From Polytrichum commune (Eukaryota > Streptophyta > Polytrichopsida > Polytrichales > Polytrichaceae), in the NCBI GenBank assembly GCA_950295325.1, contig OX485803.1, positions 21,514,001 to 21,578,000 on the forward strand: a stretch of 64,000 nucleotides of DNA, in the 5' to 3' direction. Below the pieces are notes generated by a model. The model did no database searches. It had not been told where the DNA came from and was given only the letters and a program-made list of their open reading frames with translations. This document shows, piece by piece, positions 59,977-64,000 of this stretch; positions within the stretch are counted from its first letter, which is position 1, and the number at the start of each line of letters is the position of its first letter. Both the position numbers and the translations under genes were made by a program.

Positions 59977-61200
59977 GCTAAATTAGTTTAGGGACATTTA
60001 GGTAGTTGTCAATACCATCCACTATGTGTTTGATTGGATTGGATATGATTGGATTGGATATTATTTGGTTGGATGTGTGACAAAGTTTGGATTCATCATT
60101 TTAAATTACCACCATTAGTGAACATTGAATTGTGCGAGCAATTTCCTCTTATTCATGAACCCTATATCCTAAAACTTAATTACCTCCATCAATTCATTTC
60201 TCAAACTTACATGAATTTTAGAAATACAGTTCAAAGCAATACTTGGAAGGTGCTTGCATTGATATTACAATTGGATGTTGAATCCAACAACAATATTAAA
60301 ATTCTTTTTCAAACCCTCAAGCCAAGCTTGCAGTTGTTGAATTTAAAAATAGAGTTAGGCATTCATGAGGATAATTACATTTTTTTAACTCTCCATTAAT
60401 TTTATTATAGAAAAAATATATTATTATTTATGCCAAAATACCACAGATATAGGGTACTAGTGCGTGTATTTCCAAAAATCCTTCCTCACTCACTGTTCAC
60501 AAGTTACTGCTCATTGCTCACCGCTCACATGATAGCACTCCCCGCAATTGCGAAGGAAAATTGAAATCAAATTGATGTGCACTGGGCAATAACGATTGTG
60601 TTTTCTTCAACTCCGACAACCATATTGGTTGGTTCTTCTGCCCGTAGTTTGGAAGAGCAAGGGGAATTGCGAAGGGTTCTTCATCCACGTCAATGATCAT
60701 CATTCCTTAGTTGTTGTTTCTTCTGCCCATCGTGGGGAGGGAGCAAGGAGCAAGGAGAATGGTGAAATATGTTCCATCCTACCATATTGACGATGAACAT
60801 TCGTAAGTTGTTGCATTAGGAGTCATGAGAGGCACCATAGATGGATGGAAACAAGGAGGGATGGAAACAAGATTTTCATCTAATAACCCTTCTTGAATAA
60901 CACTATGCTTTTAGCGAATTTCCTTAGGGAACACCTAGTAAGTGAATAAGAACCAATGAGAGGACAAATAAAATATAAGTTTGATTATTATTTTCAATAT
61001 GTTTTTAATGACCCTAAACTACCGGATGAAATGATTGACAGTTTGATTCCCGGCTGTGAAATCTTCTTTCTACTTGATGGAAAAACTACAATAGCAAGTT
61101 AGCCATGCGCCTCCTTTGTTCCCCCCCCAAAAAAAAGTAAAAAAAAAGTAAAACCGGTCAACCCTAGATTTACTTCGACGAGAACTATGCTCAGGATTTA
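59977..61200. other. Intergenic upstream of AP1S
   Basis: A short GATTGGAT-type repeat lies at 60028-60075. Homopolymer runs of C and A lie near 61120-61150. No gene is supported. The last 200 bp before the AP1S start is pyrimidine-rich leader. Confidence 0.5.
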
Positions 61201-61410
61201 ACTACGATAGTTCACAAGCCCAATCATGAGGCTCAAGGAAACCTCGAAGCTCCGTCTTTTTTCCGTCCTTCCCACAGTTTTGCAAGCGCACGCTCTAATT
61301 CGCATTGCGACATTCGGTTCTTGTCCTGCTTCTTTGGCATTCTAACTAGTGATCGGCCGCTGTCGGTGATCTTTCCATTTGAGCTTGCTCCTGCCTATTT
61401 TTATCACACC

Positions 61411-63870
61411 ATGGTAAGCTCCTTATATTGTCTTATACATCTCTCTTCTTTATGCACTTGTTGCCGGCATCTCCTCCTTCCAATCTGCCTGTCTGAATTC
61501 TATGTTAGGGTCACGGGGCATTTAGCTGGGAACTGAAGCCGTATAGAGCTTCTGGGAGTGATCTTGAAGAGTGTGATTAGATTCACAAGAATTTTTTTTG
61601 AAATCTGATCCAGAGGATCATTACACTCACTGTAATGACCAGGAACGGTAAGCTCAGATCAGAGGATGTCGCAGTAGCAAGGCTTGTTCTATTTCTCTTT
61701 GTAATATTGTGCGCGATCGTTCGGAGCCTCAGTCGGTATTGCTGGCGGAGGACAGTTGTGATTCTCTGGTATAGAGCGTGTGAGTAGAAGATGACCATAG
61801 GATCGTTAGGGTTTCGAGAAGTCTGGTTGTACTGTCAACTCTTTCGGTGAGGTCCTAAAAGCTATTCATTCAGAGTATTATTACATTTAAGCTGAGGAGA
61901 TGCTTTCGACATGGCATATGATTCTCAAGAAGTCTACAAGTTGGTATTACTCTGTTCTTGCTCAAACTTCTTGAGCAGAGTTCGTCTTATAGGGAGTTAC
62001 CTTCCCATCCTCCAAATTTCTGGAATAGCTGGGAAGAGGGGTTTTACAGTTGCGCTTCTTCTAGAATTTTCGCTATTATTTACTTTTTGTCATCATATTG
62101 CACAATTTTGGTCTTAGAATGCTATCTGGGGTTAGGAAACTTAACGGCAGACAGTTCCTTGTTGATCATTTGTTATGTAGTAGAATATTTGGGCACAGTC
62201 AATGTCCAGAGGCATTTCGGAAGAACACAGCGTGTTGTAATTGTTGTCCATCAATTCCACGTATAAGGACGTTTATCGATGAATAATCGTACATCGTTAC
62301 TAGGAGTGAAATATTCTGTGGCTTACTGATGTTTAATCTGAATCATTGTACAGATTCATTTCGTATTGCTCATCAGCCGGCAGGGCAAAGTAAGGCTGAC
62401 AAAATGGTACTCACCATACTCACAGAAAGAGCGTACCAAGGTACTTGACATCTCTTATTTTGGATTATTCCTAAGTCAGCATGAAATTCTCATTTCTGAG
62501 TGTAGGCCGTATGAAAAGTGGATATGTTTCTTTGTCACACAATCATCAGCCATTGCATATAGCTGATGGTCTCATTTGGTTGTTCTTCAATTCTATCAAC
62601 AACTATCTTCTCTAAGATGAATACAAAACGATTGATTTTGTGTATTCGTTTTTCCTCAATAAATCGATGGTTGGAGCTGGCAATTGATGGTAAAGGTGCC
62701 AAAATTGCATTTGTAGGTTTGTGGATGGGCGGAGTAATTTTTGTCAATTTTATGTAAATTCTTTTGATATGCATTGTTATGATCTCTATTGTGCAGGTTG
62801 TTAGGGAATTAAGCGGGATGATTTTATCAAGGGGACCAAAGCTCTGCAATTTCATTGAGTGGAGGGATCTCAAGGTGGTCTACAAAAGGTACTACATCTT
62901 CTTGCATACATTTCCTTATTGATAATTGTGTTCTTAGATCACATGCTGATCCTTGTGCATTGATTATTTGTGTAAAGCCTTTTTGAATTGTTTATATAGC
63001 AGTTCAAGAAATTGAGGTACTCTGCTAGGAACTTTCTTGATTGTGTATGGCTTCATGCCAATAGCTCTCTAATCTATGACGTTTACAGTATCTTTAGTCT
63101 GCATCATCCAGCAGCTTCTCTTGCAGGGTATTTTAATGCAACAGTCACAAAGCATATGCAAAATTTTGCCCACGTCTTGCCTTTTCCCTCCCAACTTTAT
63201 TTGCAGTCTCAGTTTCCTGAGTTCAGCAGATGTCAATTTGTCTGATAAGATTAACCTTGCAAAATGTGTCTTGTACGAAGTTCCTGCTTGGAGTGTCAGT
63301 AATGAGATTGTAGCTGCTTACAAATGATTGCCCTGTACTTAAACCATTGAGGGCCTTGAATTTGGACAGGTATGCAAGTTTGTACTTCTGCATGTGTGTG
63401 GATGCTGATGACAACGAGTTAGAAACACTCGAGATCATTCATCACTACGTCGAAATCCTGGACCGCTACTTTGGAAATGTGAGTCCCTACACTTCTTCCA
63501 TAGGACTGCATGTCACAACTTTGTGTAGTACGACCTGCTTGCATGTTGTTGGTAGGACTATGGACACAATATAAAGTGCAGTTGTAACTGGCCAGAGACA
63601 AGGAGTCTTGTATGTTTGATATCACCAACAGTTATTTTTCATTATGCAAGCAGATTTATCCCGTCTAAAACCTTAGTTGGACCTCAGGTGTCTAATTCAG
63701 CTATGAGCATTCAGTTGAGGACTTTTGAATGATCAAAAATCAACAAAGGCCACTGTGTAAAAGTAATGACATAACAATCTAAGTCCCAGACTGCAGTTAT
63801 GTGTTCTAAGTCACCAGTGTTTCGTATTTTGCAGGTTTGTGAGTTGGATCTCATCTTCAACTTCCACAAG
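61411..63870 (+). CDS. AP1S: AP-1 complex subunit sigma (clathrin adaptor), 3' end beyond window
   Basis: Small subunit of the AP-1 clathrin adaptor, acting at the trans-Golgi network and in dileucine cargo binding. Coding exons: 61411-61413 (only the ATG), 62354-62440, 62797-62888, 63370-63478 and 63835-63870, all with GT-AG introns and consistent phase. Translation follows the family: [110 protein letters not shown] and LTKWYSP identify sigma-1, not sigma-2. The window ends in intron 5, so about the last 45-50 residues (ILDEL onward) are missing. Intron 1 is 940 nt directly after the start codon. No defects seen; likely functional. Confidence 0.95.
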
Positions 63871-64000
63871 GTACATATATGGTCTGACGTCTACATTGGT
63901 TTTTATCAATCCATTGTCGTGTGTTTTCTAATCCCAACTGTAGGTTTGATTAATTGTTTCCTATTTGTGAGGATATATTTGTGATGTCAGCAGTGATAGA

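Overview
This is nuclear DNA of a land plant. The evidence is GT-AG introns, two UDP-glycosyltransferase genes with a plant-type PSPG box, an AP-1 sigma adaptor gene, a U2 snRNA relic, and many plant-type transposons (hAT, CACTA, Tc1/mariner-like, LTR, DUF7869-type). Repeated DUF7869-like genes make me lean to a seedless plant (moss, lycophyte or fern), but that is inference. There are no operons. Genes are sparse and most of the window is transposon or decayed repeat.

Layout. 1-10.6 kb: LTR-like repeat copies, a repeat family beginning TGTGAGCCC, a 46-bp minisatellite, a conserved micro-ORF on opposite strands at 2.1 and 5.1 kb, a U2 snRNA relic and a 564-bp hAT MITE with a perfect target-site duplication. 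11.0-13.2 kb: UGT gene 1 (minus, two exons, 548 aa), whose stop codon lies next to a truncated LTR. 13.2-19.5 kb: mostly empty, with one relic of a DUF7869 gene. 19.5-22.7 kb: a decayed minus-strand DUF7869 gene split by a 1.25-kb putative solo LTR. 22.9-27.2 kb: about 15 dispersed palindromes of the TTTGGGTC/GACCCAAA type, interrupted by a Tc1/mariner-like element. 27.5-28.5 kb: a short CACTA element. 29.3-30.7 kb: a GC-rich gene fragment with the C-terminal half of an FCP1/HAD phosphatase domain. 31.6-32.6 kb: a second palindrome array of a different sequence (TACGAACG-NN-CGTTCGTA). 32.9-36.0 kb: a nearly intact plus-strand DUF7869 gene. 36.7-38.2 kb: a UGT gene ghost that keeps the intron and 5' flank but lacks the coding body. 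39.9-42.0 kb: UGT gene 2 (minus, 550 aa), with a tandem TGCGTCA array upstream. 43.7-44.6 kb: a large snap-back inverted repeat. 49.3-55.0 kb: a complete 5,670-bp hAT element (matching TIRs, perfect 8-bp TSD) carrying a broken transposase, a nested MITE and an exon resembling the plastid CAS protein. 57.7-60.0 kb: a broken multi-exon gene with an amino-methyltransferase-like motif order, interrupted nine codons before its stop by a second copy of the same MITE. 61.4 kb to the end: AP-1 complex sigma subunit gene, five coding exons, running off the window.

The intact functional genes appear to be the two UGTs and AP1S. The most unusual structure is the pairing of DUF7869 genes with upstream palindrome arrays. 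Two unrelated palindrome sequences occupy the same position, about 0.3-0.5 kb upstream of each gene start, which suggests an element class in which each lineage carries its own set of symmetrical binding sites.
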